From Pseudomonadota bacterium (GTDB taxonomy: Bacteria > Pseudomonadota > Alphaproteobacteria > Caulobacterales > Caulobacteraceae), in assembly GCA_021808285.1 (NCBI GenBank), contig JAKBBV010000022.1, positions 1-41,099 on the forward strand: 41,099 nt of DNA, given 5' to 3'. A model generated the notes under the pieces. It did not search any database, was not told the origin of the DNA, and saw nothing but the letters and a program-made list of their open reading frames with translations. Positions 1 to 6,812 of this stretch are shown here, one piece after another. The position numbers and the translations under genes are program-made. Positions within the stretch are counted from its first letter, which is position 1. Every line of letters begins with the position of its first letter.

Positions 1-103
1 GGCCCCACGGCGCGCTTGCCGGCCTCACCCCAGCCAGATACCTCGCCAAGCTACAGGCCGCAGAGACCGCCCCGTCTCACATGTGCTGATCCCGGACATC
101 AAC

Positions 104-132
104 TTGACTTGACCGCGCCCCGCCCCTTATGT
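104..132 (+). promoter_or_regulatory. Putative sigma70-type promoter of tRNA-Ala
   Basis: TTGACT (104-109) is followed after 17 nt by TTATGT (127-132). This is a reasonable -35/-10 pair about 42 nt upstream of the tRNA. A second overlapping TTGACC starts at 109. The assignment rests on sequence match and position only. Confidence 0.45.
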
Positions 133-174
133 CCGCCGACCCGTTGCGGAGGCCTTGTTTCGCTTTCGCCGCCA

Positions 175-250
175 GGGGCCGTAGCTCAGTTGGTAGAGCG
201 CCTCGTTCGCAATGAGGAGGTCAGGGGTTCGATTCCCCTCGGCTCCACCA
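175..250 (+). tRNA. tRNA-Ala (anticodon CGC)
   Basis: A full cloverleaf can be folded by eye. The 7-bp acceptor GGGGCCG pairs with CGGCTCC (one G-T pair). The D-arm contains AGCTCAGTTGGTAGAGC. The anticodon stem CCTCG/TGAGG encloses the loop TTCGCAA, giving anticodon CGC, which reads the alanine codon GCG. The T-arm has GGTTCGATTCC. The 3' CCA is encoded in the DNA, so the gene is 76 nt long. No second tRNA follows, and no clear terminator was seen after it. Confidence 0.96.
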
Positions 251-441
251 GGGAGCGGCTGTCGGGCTCCGGGGACACCGGCGGGGACACGGGCGAGATC
301 CCCAATTCAGGACTTCGGCGATCTGTTCGCCCGCCAACTCGGTGCAGGTGCTGATTGCGTGGCGCCCTCGGTCTCGCCCACAATTGTTTCAGCGGACGGT
401 CGAGGTCAACGGTCGCCGTCGGATTATGGAGGAACAGGCGG

Positions 442-1311
442 ATGAATGAACCCGAGGTCGTCGAGCTATGGCCGGAGGGCCCACCGGGCGGCAAGGCGGG
501 CTTTGACGAGCAGAGCTTTCGCCAGGAGTCGGCCGGCGGCGTCATCACCACCATGTTGCGCAACGTGTCGGTTCCCACCCTCACTGTGTTTCCAGCTGAT
601 CCGGCGACGGCCAACGGCATCGGGGTGATCGTCTGCCCCGGCGGCGGCTGGACGATCCTGGCCTGGGAGCATGAGGGCGTGGATGTGGCGCGCTGGCTCG
701 CGGCGCGCGGCTACTCCGCGTTCCTGCTGAAATATCGGCTGACGGGAACCGAGCCCGACCCGGCCCGATATGCCGAACAGACAGCGCTCACCATGACGCG
801 CCTGGCGGAGCGGCTAGCCCGGATGAAGCCGCCGCGTCGGCTTGGCGACCTGGTCACGGACGAGACCCTAAAGGCCGGGCGGGCGATGGCTCATCAGGAC
901 GGCCAACGCGCTTTGGCCCTGGTCCGCGAGCGCGCCGAGGCCTGGGGCGTCTCCCGTGGCGAGGTGGGGATGATCGGGTTTTCAGCCGGAGGGTTTCTTG
1001 CGGCCGATGTCGCCCTCGACCCCGGAGGCGCCCCGCTTGCCTTCGCCGCGCCCATCTATGGCGGTGAGGTGGACGGCAAACCCGTCCCCGCCGACGGCCC
1101 GCCCCTTTTCATCGCGGTCGCGGTGGACGATGCGCTCCTCTTCACCGTCACCCGGCGCCTCTTCGAGGACTGGACCGACGCCGGCCGGCCGGCCGAATTT
1201 CACGCCTATGCCCGCGGCGGACATGGCTTCGGCACGGGACGTCAGGGACTGCCTTCGGACGGTTGGATGGAACTCTTTGGACAATGGCTGGTCGATCAGG
1301 GCTTCGCCTGA
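442..1311 (+). CDS. Alpha/beta hydrolase, esterase/dienelactone-hydrolase-like
   Basis: This 289-residue protein belongs to the alpha/beta hydrolase fold, in the group of acetyl-xylan-esterase-like and Aes-type carboxylesterases. Visible elements are an oxyanion-hole segment CPGGGW near residue 60, the nucleophile elbow GFSAGG (serine nucleophile) near residue 185, an acidic residue in AVDD near 230 and a histidine in GGHGFG near 260. Together these give a plausible Ser-Asp-His triad. No signal peptide is seen, so it is probably cytoplasmic. The reading frame is open upstream to 355, but ATG at 442 is preceded by GGAGGA 8 nt away and begins the conserved part, so this start was chosen. The substrate cannot be told from sequence. 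It appears monocistronic between the tRNA and the lipoprotein. Confidence 0.85.
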   Translation: MNEPEVVELWPEGPPGGKAGFDEQSFRQESAGGVITTMLRNVSVPTLTVFPADPATANGIGVIVCPGGGWTILAWEHEGVDVARWLAARGYSAFLLKYRLTGTEPDPARYAEQTALTMTRLAERLARMKPPRRLGDLVTDETLKAGRAMAHQDGQRALALVRERAEAWGVSRGEVGMIGFSAGGFLAADVALDPGGAPLAFAAPIYGGEVDGKPVPADGPPLFIAVAVDDALLFTVTRRLFEDWTDAGRPAEFHAYARGGHGFGTGRQGLPSDGWMELFGQWLVDQGFA

Positions 1312-1507
1312 GGATCGACGTGAGGGGGCGGGACGTGACGTATCATCGCCGGCTTTACCCACGCGCCTGCTGAAGGTTGATCCGTGGAAGTTGTCGCGAC
1401 TATAAACGGACTTGGAAGAGTGCGGTTCGAACGAGGTCTCGTCGAGCTATTGGGGAAAACGGCGCTGAGCTGGCCCTCCAGGTCGGTCTCATGGGGATAG
1501 AGAAGAC

Positions 1508-1954
1508 ATGATCGACAGACGATTTAGCCCTTCGGCGCCGCTCGCCCTGGCGCTGATGCTCGGAGTCACCGGGTGCGCCTCCGTGGATGCCGTCCGTCAG
1601 GCTCAGGCGACGGCAGATCAGGCGCTCGCCAAGGCCAAGGAGAGCGCCGCCATGGCCGGCGATGCGCAGAAGACCGCAGATGACGCCGAGAAGAACGCCC
1701 AGGAGGCTGAAACCACAGCACAACAGACCGCTGACCTGGTGGCTCAGCTCAAGGATACAGTCGACAAGTCGGTGGTGGTAATCAACCAGTCTCTCGATCA
1801 GTCCAAGGAGTCCTATCAGGAAGCGCACCAATCGGCGGTGATCTCCGATCAGGTGGACACCAAGGTCAACCACCTGACGCGCAGCGTGCGCCACCTCGAG
1901 CGCCAGCAGGACGAGATCGTGCATCTTCTGAAGAGCGATCAGAAGCCGCAATAG
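1508..1954 (+). CDS. Small alanine-rich coiled-coil lipoprotein
   Basis: This 148-residue protein has a short N-terminal signal with a lipobox VTGC, putting the lipidated cysteine at residue 23. Alanine at +2 predicts outer-membrane sorting under the usual Lol rule. From about residue 25 to 135 the chain is almost wholly helical and rich in Ala, Lys, Gln and Glu, with heptad-like spacing (the ADQALAKAKESAAMAGDAQ type of alanine-zipper pattern). It resembles an elongated Lpp/alanine-zipper lipoprotein. Unlike Lpp, the C-terminus (KSDQKPQ) is not an obvious peptidoglycan-linking lysine end, although a lysine lies near it. A weak AGAGAAG precedes the ATG. The likely role is structural in the envelope. 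The exact family was not recognised. Confidence 0.8.
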   Translation: MIDRRFSPSAPLALALMLGVTGCASVDAVRQAQATADQALAKAKESAAMAGDAQKTADDAEKNAQEAETTAQQTADLVAQLKDTVDKSVVVINQSLDQSKESYQEAHQSAVISDQVDTKVNHLTRSVRHLERQQDEIVHLLKSDQKPQ

Positions 1955-2139
1955 GCCAGCCGGACGGCTTAGCTCCAGGCCGGGGCGATAGTCATCGCGT
2001 GCGCGGAGGCAAGGTGCGAGGCGTTGGGGCCGCGAGGCGCTCTCTGAAGCCACTGAATGCAGGGATCCGCAGCCGGAGCCCCGTCCAGGTAACGCTTCGC
2101 GATTCTGACCCCGCCTTGCCGGCGTCCGCCTGACCCGTC

Positions 2140-2547
2140 CTAAGCTTTCATCATGGCGTTGAGGGCCGCGCCGGCCGCAATACCCAGCCAGGCGGCGAGC
2201 AAGCAAAGGACGACCGACAGACCGACATAGACGGCGGCGGCGGTTACCTCGCCGGATCTGGCGAGCGCGAGGGTCTGCAGGCTGAAGGACGAAAAGGTGG
2301 TGAAGCCGCCACAGATGCCAGTGGTGACGAAGGCGCGGGCGTTCAGAGGAGTCTGCCGCAGCCACCCCTGGTCAAGCGCCAGCGTACTGAAAAAGGTGAT
2401 GACGAAGGAGCCCAGGATATTTATCAGCAGTGTGCCGAGCGGGAAACCATCGCCGAAGCTGTGAGAGACCAGGGCGCCAAGGCCCAGACGCGCCATGCTG
2501 CCAAGTGCGCCGCCCAGCCCTACCCAAAGATAGGTGAAGGGCGTCAT
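2140..2547 (-). CDS. crcB: Fluoride channel CrcB/Fluc
   Basis: A 135-residue membrane protein with four predicted hydrophobic helices and the family signatures: GLGGALGSMARLGLG at the N-terminus, PLGTLLINILGSF in helix 2, and GICGGFTTFSSFSLQ in helix 3, which contains the phenylalanine-rich and Ser/Thr fluoride-conducting track. CrcB/Fluc proteins act as dimeric inner-membrane channels exporting fluoride. The length is normal for the family. It is the only minus-strand gene in the first 5.7 kb and stands alone. A fluoride riboswitch was looked for upstream, but no convincing one was found. Confidence 0.95.
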   Translation of the reverse strand: MTPFTYLWVGLGGALGSMARLGLGALVSHSFGDGFPLGTLLINILGSFVITFFSTLALDQGWLRQTPLNARAFVTTGICGGFTTFSSFSLQTLALARSGEVTAAAVYVGLSVVLCLLAAWLGIAAGAALNAMMKA

Positions 2548-2685
2548 AGCCCCCCTCTCGCTTTCACATTGAGGCGCAACTCGCGCCGGCCTCCCGCGGA
2601 TCGCTTTTTGCCGTCACGGTCCACAGACCCCTCCCTCGATCTCCCGCGGTCGGAGTGATCAGCGCCAGGGCCCCGGCCTCACCAC

Positions 2686-2712
2686 ATCTCCAGCCGGCGG
2701 GATCTCCAGCCG
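2686..2712. repeat. Pair of 11-bp direct repeats in the crcB / crotonase-gene intergenic region
   Basis: ATCTCCAGCCG occurs at 2686-2696 and again at 2702-2712, a spacing of 16 bp or about one and a half helical turns. It lies in the 343-bp gap (2548-2890) between two divergent genes, so it could be an operator. No convincing gene or other structure was found in that gap. Confidence 0.35.
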
Positions 2713-2890
2713 CCGAACGGAATCTCCGCTCCAGCCCGAAAGCGGCGCTCGATACCTCCGTCGCCATCGTCGAGGCCAGAGGCCTAGCAGCCTCTCCCTC
2801 ACGCGTCGAGATCAGGACGACAGCGCGACTTCACCAACGACCGTTCCAGGACGTAAGACGCCAGGGTCGATAACACGGGAGACCCGGACC

Positions 2891-3721
2891 TTGAATTTTC
2901 AAGACATCCTCTATGACCTTGATGGTCCCCTGGCCGTGATCACCCTGAACCGCCCCGCCTATCGTAACGCCCAGGGCTATAGGATGCTCGATGAGATCGA
3001 TCGGGCTTTTGATCTCGCTTCGGTGGACAGGGCCGTGCGCGTGGTCATCCTGCGCGGCGCCGACGGGGTTTTCTCCACGGGCCATGACCTTGGAACCCCG
3101 GAGGATCTGGCCTACCGGCGGTCGCTGGGCGCTCAGCCGGGAATCGAGACCTACGACCAGTTCAAACGCTACAATCTCGATCTTCTAATCAAGTGGCGCA
3201 ATTTCACCAAGCCGACCGTGGCCATGGTCGAAGGCTATTGCATCTATGCTGGCTGGATGCTCGCGGCGGCTATGGATGTGGTCTTCGCCGCGGACACCGC
3301 GGAGTTTCTCGCCGGATTCGTGGAGTACATGTCGATCCCCTGGGATGTGGGAGTGCGAAAGGCCAAGGAGCTGTGTTTCGAGAGCCGGTTCATTTCCGCC
3401 AACGAGGCCCGCGATCTTGGCTTCGTCAACCAAGTCCTGCCCTTGGCGGATCTGGAGCGCGAGACCTTCGCCTGGGCCCGCCGGGTGGCTGAGAACAGCC
3501 CCGACGCCCTGCGCTTCATCAAAATCCAGATGAACAAGCACCAGGACGCCCAAGGTTACAGCCAGGCGCTGGAAGACTCGCTTGGCGACTATCAGGCCAT
3601 GCTCTATCTGCCGGGCATGCCGCACCGGGTCGAGGGCGAGCGGCGGCTTCAGACCGTGGATCTGGCGCTTCGGGGCAAGCGCGGCGAACGCGCCGGCCTG
3701 ACGCCCGCCGAGGGAGAATAG
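2891..3721 (+). CDS. Enoyl-CoA hydratase/isomerase (crotonase) family protein
   Basis: This 276-residue crotonase-fold protein has ITLNRP near residue 20 and the oxyanion-hole segment GVFSTGHDL at 59-67. The second oxyanion region reads [16 protein letters not shown] (114-129). In classical enoyl-CoA hydratase this region carries GGGCE with catalytic Glu144. Here that position is Met123, and the second catalytic glutamate position is Phe143. The fold and CoA binding are therefore likely, but simple hydratase activity is doubtful. The start is TTG, preceded by GGGAGA about 9 nt upstream; no better ATG exists. It is followed 4 nt later by the AcuI/YhdH-type reductase, so the two are probably co-transcribed and act on the same acyl-CoA pathway. 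Confidence 0.85.
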   Translation: MNFQDILYDLDGPLAVITLNRPAYRNAQGYRMLDEIDRAFDLASVDRAVRVVILRGADGVFSTGHDLGTPEDLAYRRSLGAQPGIETYDQFKRYNLDLLIKWRNFTKPTVAMVEGYCIYAGWMLAAAMDVVFAADTAEFLAGFVEYMSIPWDVGVRKAKELCFESRFISANEARDLGFVNQVLPLADLERETFAWARRVAENSPDALRFIKIQMNKHQDAQGYSQALEDSLGDYQAMLYLPGMPHRVEGERRLQTVDLALRGKRGERAGLTPAEGE

Positions 3722-3725
3722 AGGC

Positions 3726-4712
3726 ATGACCTTTCGCGCTATCCTGGCTCTCAAGGCCGAGGGCGAACAGTCGGTCAGCCTCTCTCAGATGGACGAAGCC
3801 GATCTGATGCCAGGCGATGTCGAGGTCCGCGTCGCCTATTCGACCCTGAACTACAAGGATGGCCTGGCCCTGACCGGTCGCGCTCCGATCATCCGCCGCT
3901 GGCCGCTGATTCCGGGCATCGACCTGGCCGGAAAGGTGACGCGGTCGGACCATCCAGGCTTCGCCCCTGGGGAGGCGGTGGTGCTTAACGGGTGGGGCGT
4001 AGGCGAGGCGCATCACGGCGGCTATGCCCAAAAGGCCCGGCTTAACGGCGACTGGCTGGTCAAGCTGCCGGATGCCCTGCCCCCCTTCGACGCCATGGCC
4101 ATCGGGACGGCCGGCTACACAGCCATGCTCTGCGTCCTGGCCCTGGAGGATGCCGGTTTGACCCCGGCAGCCGGCGATATCCTCGTGACCGGGGCGGCGG
4201 GAGGCGTCGGCGGCGTGGCCGTGGCCCTGCTCTCCGCACTGGGCTACCGCGTCGTCGCCTCCACGGGACGGCTGGCCGAGGAAGCCTATCTCAGGACGCT
4301 TGGAGCGGCGGAGATTCTGGACCGGGCGGAGCTTTCGGCGCCCGGGCGGCCTCTGGGAAAGGAACGCTGGGCCGGCGCTGTGGACAGCGTCGGCAGTCAC
4401 ACCCTCGCCAATGTGCTGGCTCAGACCAGGTATGGCGGAGCGGTGGCCGCATGCGGGCTCGCCCAGGGCATGGACCTCCCGGCATCGGTGGCTCCGTTCA
4501 TCCTGCGGGGTGTGCGCCTTCTGGGGATTGACTCCGTGATGTGTCCGGCGCCTCGCCGCCGTCTGGCCTGGGACCGGCTGGCCCGGGATCTCGACCTCGC
4601 AAAGCTCCATGCGATGACCCGGACCGTGGCCCTTGGAGAGGTCATCGCCCTGGCCCCGGACATACTGGACGGTCACGTCCGCGGCCGGGTCGTGGTCGAC
4701 GTGATGAGGTGA
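3726..4712 (+). CDS. Zinc-free medium-chain oxidoreductase, AcuI/YhdH family (acryloyl-CoA reductase-like)
   Basis: A 328-residue MDR-superfamily enzyme. The N-terminal GroES-like domain has SSTLNYKDG-like text ([14 protein letters not shown], 38-51) and PGIDLAG. The Rossmann domain carries [16 protein letters not shown] (about 155-170) for NADPH binding. The motif set is that of the YhdH/AcuI group, whose characterised members reduce acryloyl-CoA to propionyl-CoA with NADPH. No structural zinc cysteine cluster is seen. The length is normal. It lies 4 nt after the crotonase homologue, which suggests a shared acyl-CoA route. The substrate remains an inference. Confidence 0.88.
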   Translation: MTFRAILALKAEGEQSVSLSQMDEADLMPGDVEVRVAYSTLNYKDGLALTGRAPIIRRWPLIPGIDLAGKVTRSDHPGFAPGEAVVLNGWGVGEAHHGGYAQKARLNGDWLVKLPDALPPFDAMAIGTAGYTAMLCVLALEDAGLTPAAGDILVTGAAGGVGGVAVALLSALGYRVVASTGRLAEEAYLRTLGAAEILDRAELSAPGRPLGKERWAGAVDSVGSHTLANVLAQTRYGGAVAACGLAQGMDLPASVAPFILRGVRLLGIDSVMCPAPRRRLAWDRLARDLDLAKLHAMTRTVALGEVIALAPDILDGHVRGRVVVDVMR

Positions 4713-4713
4713 C

Positions 4714-4742
4714 CCCCCCTTTGGCGCGCGCAGGTCGGGGGG
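4714..4742 (+). terminator. C/G hairpin after the acyl-CoA gene pair
   Basis: Six C (4714-4719) can pair with six G (4737-4742) around a 17-nt loop just past the reductase stop codon. There is no U-tract after it, so it may be only a weak or stabilising structure. Confidence 0.25.
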
Positions 4743-4815
4743 AGTGGCCGAGGGCCGCACCGCGTGCGAAGGACATCCGACACAAAATCTCAACGCATGA
4801 GAAGGAGGAACGCCC

Positions 4816-5769
4816 ATGAAGTATCGGCAGCTTGGCGCCAGCGACCTGAGAGTCTCTGAAATCTCACTCGGCTCGTGGTTGACCTATGGCGTGGGCGTCG
4901 AGCGGGACAAGGCCGAGGCGTGTCTTGATCGGGCGTTCGAGGTCGGGATCAACTTCATCGACACAGCCAATGTCTATGGCCGCGGAGCCGCGGAATCGGT
5001 CTTGGGGGATCTTCTCGCGGGCCGGCCGCGAGACTCCTACGTCCTGGCCACCAAGGTTTTCGGCCAGATGAGCGACACCGATCAGGGGCTCTCGGCCGCC
5101 CAGATCACCAAGCAGATTGACGCCTCTCTAAAGCGTCTGAGGGTCGACCACGTCGATCTCTACCAGTGCCACCGCTACGACGTGAACACGCCCCTGGAGG
5201 AGACCATGGAGGCGCTCACCAAGGTCGTGCAGCAGGGCAAGGCGCGATGGATCGGATTTTCCGAATGGTCGCCGGCTCAGATCCAGGCCGCAATCGACAT
5301 GCCGGGCGTGACGCCATTCGTCTCCAGCCAGCCGCAGTACTCGCTCCTATGGCGACGTCCTGAGGCCAAGGTCATCCCGCTTTGCGCCGCCCATGGGATC
5401 TCCCAGATCGTCTGGTCGCCCATCGCTCAGGGAGTCCTAAGCGGCAAATACCTGCCCGGAGCGCCGGTTCCGGAAGGCACCCGGGCGGCGAGCGACTCCA
5501 TGGGTCAGCCGATTCGGGGCTGGATGCGCCCAGAGGTTCTGGAGGCGGTGCAGAAGCTAAAGCCCCTGGCGCGACAGGCCGGCTGCTCCCTCACCCAGTT
5601 CGCCTTGGCCTGGGTGTTGCGCGAACCCAATGTCGCCTCGGCCATCATCGGCGCCAGCCGACCCGACCAGGTGGACGAGAACGCCGCCGCCAGCGGTCTT
5701 GCCATTGATCCCGAATTGTTCCGTCAGGCCGAGGCCCTGACCGTAGGCCTCGAGCGCGCGTCGGGCTGA
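4816..5769 (+). CDS. Aldo/keto reductase, Kv-beta-like
   Basis: A 317-residue (beta/alpha)8 NADPH-dependent oxidoreductase. Seen are MKYRQLGASDLRVSEISLG at the start, the Asp/Tyr active-site pair in FIDTANVYGRG (about 52-62), the catalytic Lys in LATKVFG (near 80) and the active-site His in YQCHRYD (near 120). The C-terminal cofactor-binding segment reads ASAIIGASRPDQVDEN. The pattern is closest to the AKR6/potassium-channel beta-subunit-like group often annotated as general stress or aldehyde reductases. A strong AAGGAGGA (about 4802-4809) precedes the ATG. It follows the reductase by 103 nt and may have its own promoter. The physiological substrate is unknown. Confidence 0.93.
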   Translation: MKYRQLGASDLRVSEISLGSWLTYGVGVERDKAEACLDRAFEVGINFIDTANVYGRGAAESVLGDLLAGRPRDSYVLATKVFGQMSDTDQGLSAAQITKQIDASLKRLRVDHVDLYQCHRYDVNTPLEETMEALTKVVQQGKARWIGFSEWSPAQIQAAIDMPGVTPFVSSQPQYSLLWRRPEAKVIPLCAAHGISQIVWSPIAQGVLSGKYLPGAPVPEGTRAASDSMGQPIRGWMRPEVLEAVQKLKPLARQAGCSLTQFALAWVLREPNVASAIIGASRPDQVDENAAASGLAIDPELFRQAEALTVGLERASG

Positions 5770-5785
5770 GGGTGAAATCTCAGGA

Positions 5786-5941
5786 TCAGGCTCCGTCCCC
5801 CGATTTTTGCCTTCTGACGGATGTTCCCCTGTCCGGCGCGCGCCGCTCGCGTGTGAACCACTGAGTCCAGGCCAGAGTCAGCATGAAAACGCCGAAGGCG
5901 CTGAGCACGAGGGCCAGAAAGAGCGTGTCCGGATCAGGCAT
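5786..5941 (-). CDS. 51-residue single-span membrane protein under a FixK-type box
   Basis: A short frame coding MPDPDTLFLALVLSAFGVFM followed by LTLAWTQWFTRERRAP and a basic tail, 51 residues in all. Residues 6-28 form one hydrophobic helix and residues 31-46 are positively charged, predicting an inner-membrane protein with its C-terminus in the cytoplasm. The ATG at 5941 is preceded by a near-perfect AAGGAGG (5953-5947). A perfect TTGA-N6-TCAA palindrome lies 46 nt upstream of the start codon. It sits directly downstream of fixK on the same strand. Small proteins of this shape often accompany respiratory oxidases, but the family was not recognised and no oxidase gene is in the window. Confidence 0.72.
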   Translation of the reverse strand: MPDPDTLFLALVLSAFGVFMLTLAWTQWFTRERRAPDRGTSVRRQKSGDGA

Positions 5942-5987
5942 GGGATCCTCCTTCAGAAGAGGTTCGCCCGGCGGGCCGTCATCGGCC

Positions 5988-6001
5988 TTGAGTCAGATCA
6001 A
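5988..6001 (-). promoter_or_regulatory. FixK/FNR-type binding site upstream of the 51-residue membrane protein
   Basis: CTTGAGTCAGATCAAG (5987-6002) contains TTGA-N6-TCAA, the consensus half-site arrangement for FNR/FixK proteins. Its centre (5994.5) lies 53 bp upstream of the start codon. With the usual -41.5 spacing, transcription would begin near 5953, at the Shine-Dalgarno sequence. The site falls in the fixK-small-gene intergenic region. Confidence 0.7.
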
Positions 6002-6072
6002 GCCCCTCGATGCAGCCCACTGACGGGCGGACCACGCGGGAACGGCGGAATCCCGTCGCGCGAAGGGCCGCC

Positions 6073-6789
6073 TCAGGCGGCGAGCGCCTCCAGATCGTGG
6101 ACCACGACCCGACGTGCGTTTGGCAGATCGATGGCGTGGCTGCGCGCCATCTGGCTCATGGTGCGGGACACGGTCTCTAGGGTCAGGCCCAGATGATCGG
6201 CCATATCGCACCTCGACATCGGCAGTTCGATGACCCGCGAGTGGGCGCGGCGAGACAGCTTGAGTAGAAAGCTCGCGACACGCTCCGACGCGTTCTTGCG
6301 ACCGAGAAGCAACATGTGGTCCTGAAGATCCGCAAGCTCGTGGGAAGCGAGAGTCCAGAGCTGCCGCGCGATGGCGGGGTCGCGCTCGGCGGCGCGCTCG
6401 ACGGCCGAGCGTCGCACGATCGCCACGTCGGTCTGTGTCACCGCCTCTGCGGAGAATCTGTGAACCGGCCCAAACTCCAGGCCGAAGACATCACCGGGAA
6501 GATAGAAGGCGCCGATCTGACGGCGACCATCGCTGAGCAGTCGCGTGGTGCGCACAGCCCCGGAAAGCACCTTATAGACGAAGTCGGCCTCCTCCTCCTC
6601 TCCGAACGCCTCCTCATTGGGGCTAAGGGTGAGGGTGAATCCGGGCAGGGCGAGGCCCGGTCCAAGTTCGACCAGCCGGCCACCCGTCCGGGCTGGCGCC
6701 AATTCGGTCTCCATCACCGCATCATATCCCACGGCACGCTCCCTTGGTGTGTCGAGGCAGGGGTACGCCAAGCCGGGATGGGCGGACAT
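6073..6789 (-). CDS. fixK: Crp/Fnr-family transcription activator FixK
   Basis: A 238-residue regulator. The cyclic-nucleotide-binding-like beta roll spans about residues 45-140 (KVLSGAVRTTRLLSDGRRQI, YLPGDVFGLE). A dimerisation helix runs about 145-170, and a C-terminal winged helix reads MSRCDMADHLGLTLETVSRT (about 190-209). The recognition-helix pattern E-x-x-SR is that of FNR/FixK proteins, which bind TTGA-N6-TCAA. The N-terminal cysteine cluster that holds the FNR 4Fe-4S centre is absent; only one Cys (residue 11) is near the N-terminus. It therefore fits FixK, controlled by expression through FixLJ rather than by direct oxygen sensing. AAGGAGG 8 nt upstream supports this start. It is divergent from fixL with only 23 bp between start codons. 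Confidence 0.92.
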   Translation of the reverse strand: MSAHPGLAYPCLDTPRERAVGYDAVMETELAPARTGGRLVELGPGLALPGFTLTLSPNEEAFGEEEEADFVYKVLSGAVRTTRLLSDGRRQIGAFYLPGDVFGLEFGPVHRFSAEAVTQTDVAIVRRSAVERAAERDPAIARQLWTLASHELADLQDHMLLLGRKNASERVASFLLKLSRRAHSRVIELPMSRCDMADHLGLTLETVSRTMSQMARSHAIDLPNARRVVVHDLEALAA

Positions 6790-6799
6790 TCGGGGCGCC

Positions 6800-6809
6800 T
6801 CCTTAAGGA
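6800..6809. promoter_or_regulatory. Palindrome that supplies the ribosome-binding sites of both fixK and fixL
   Basis: TCCTTAAGGA is its own reverse complement. On the minus strand it reads TTAAGGAGG before the fixK ATG (6789). On the plus strand it gives TTAAGGAC before the fixL ATG (6813). With 23 bp between the two starts, the promoters must lie inside the opposite coding regions. Confidence 0.6.
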
Positions 6810-6812
6810 CAA

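Noticed and set aside
2649-2696. Possible fluoride riboswitch upstream of crcB: the minus strand reads CTGATCACTCCGAC, close to the conserved 3' segment, with GGAGATG about 25 nt before it.
   Set aside because: The first stem cannot be formed (no pyrimidine-rich partner for GGAGA), and the conserved AAAC-type linker is missing. Only the 3' segment fits, so chance is the better explanation.
2655-2873. A 72-codon plus-strand frame in the gap before the crotonase gene.
   Set aside because: No conserved sequence and no convincing ribosome-binding site; composition is like random high-GC DNA.
3519-4817. A 432-codon minus-strand frame opposite the AcuI-type reductase.
   Set aside because: Composition is Pro/Arg/Gly/His rich with no recognisable domain, while the plus strand has a complete conserved enzyme.
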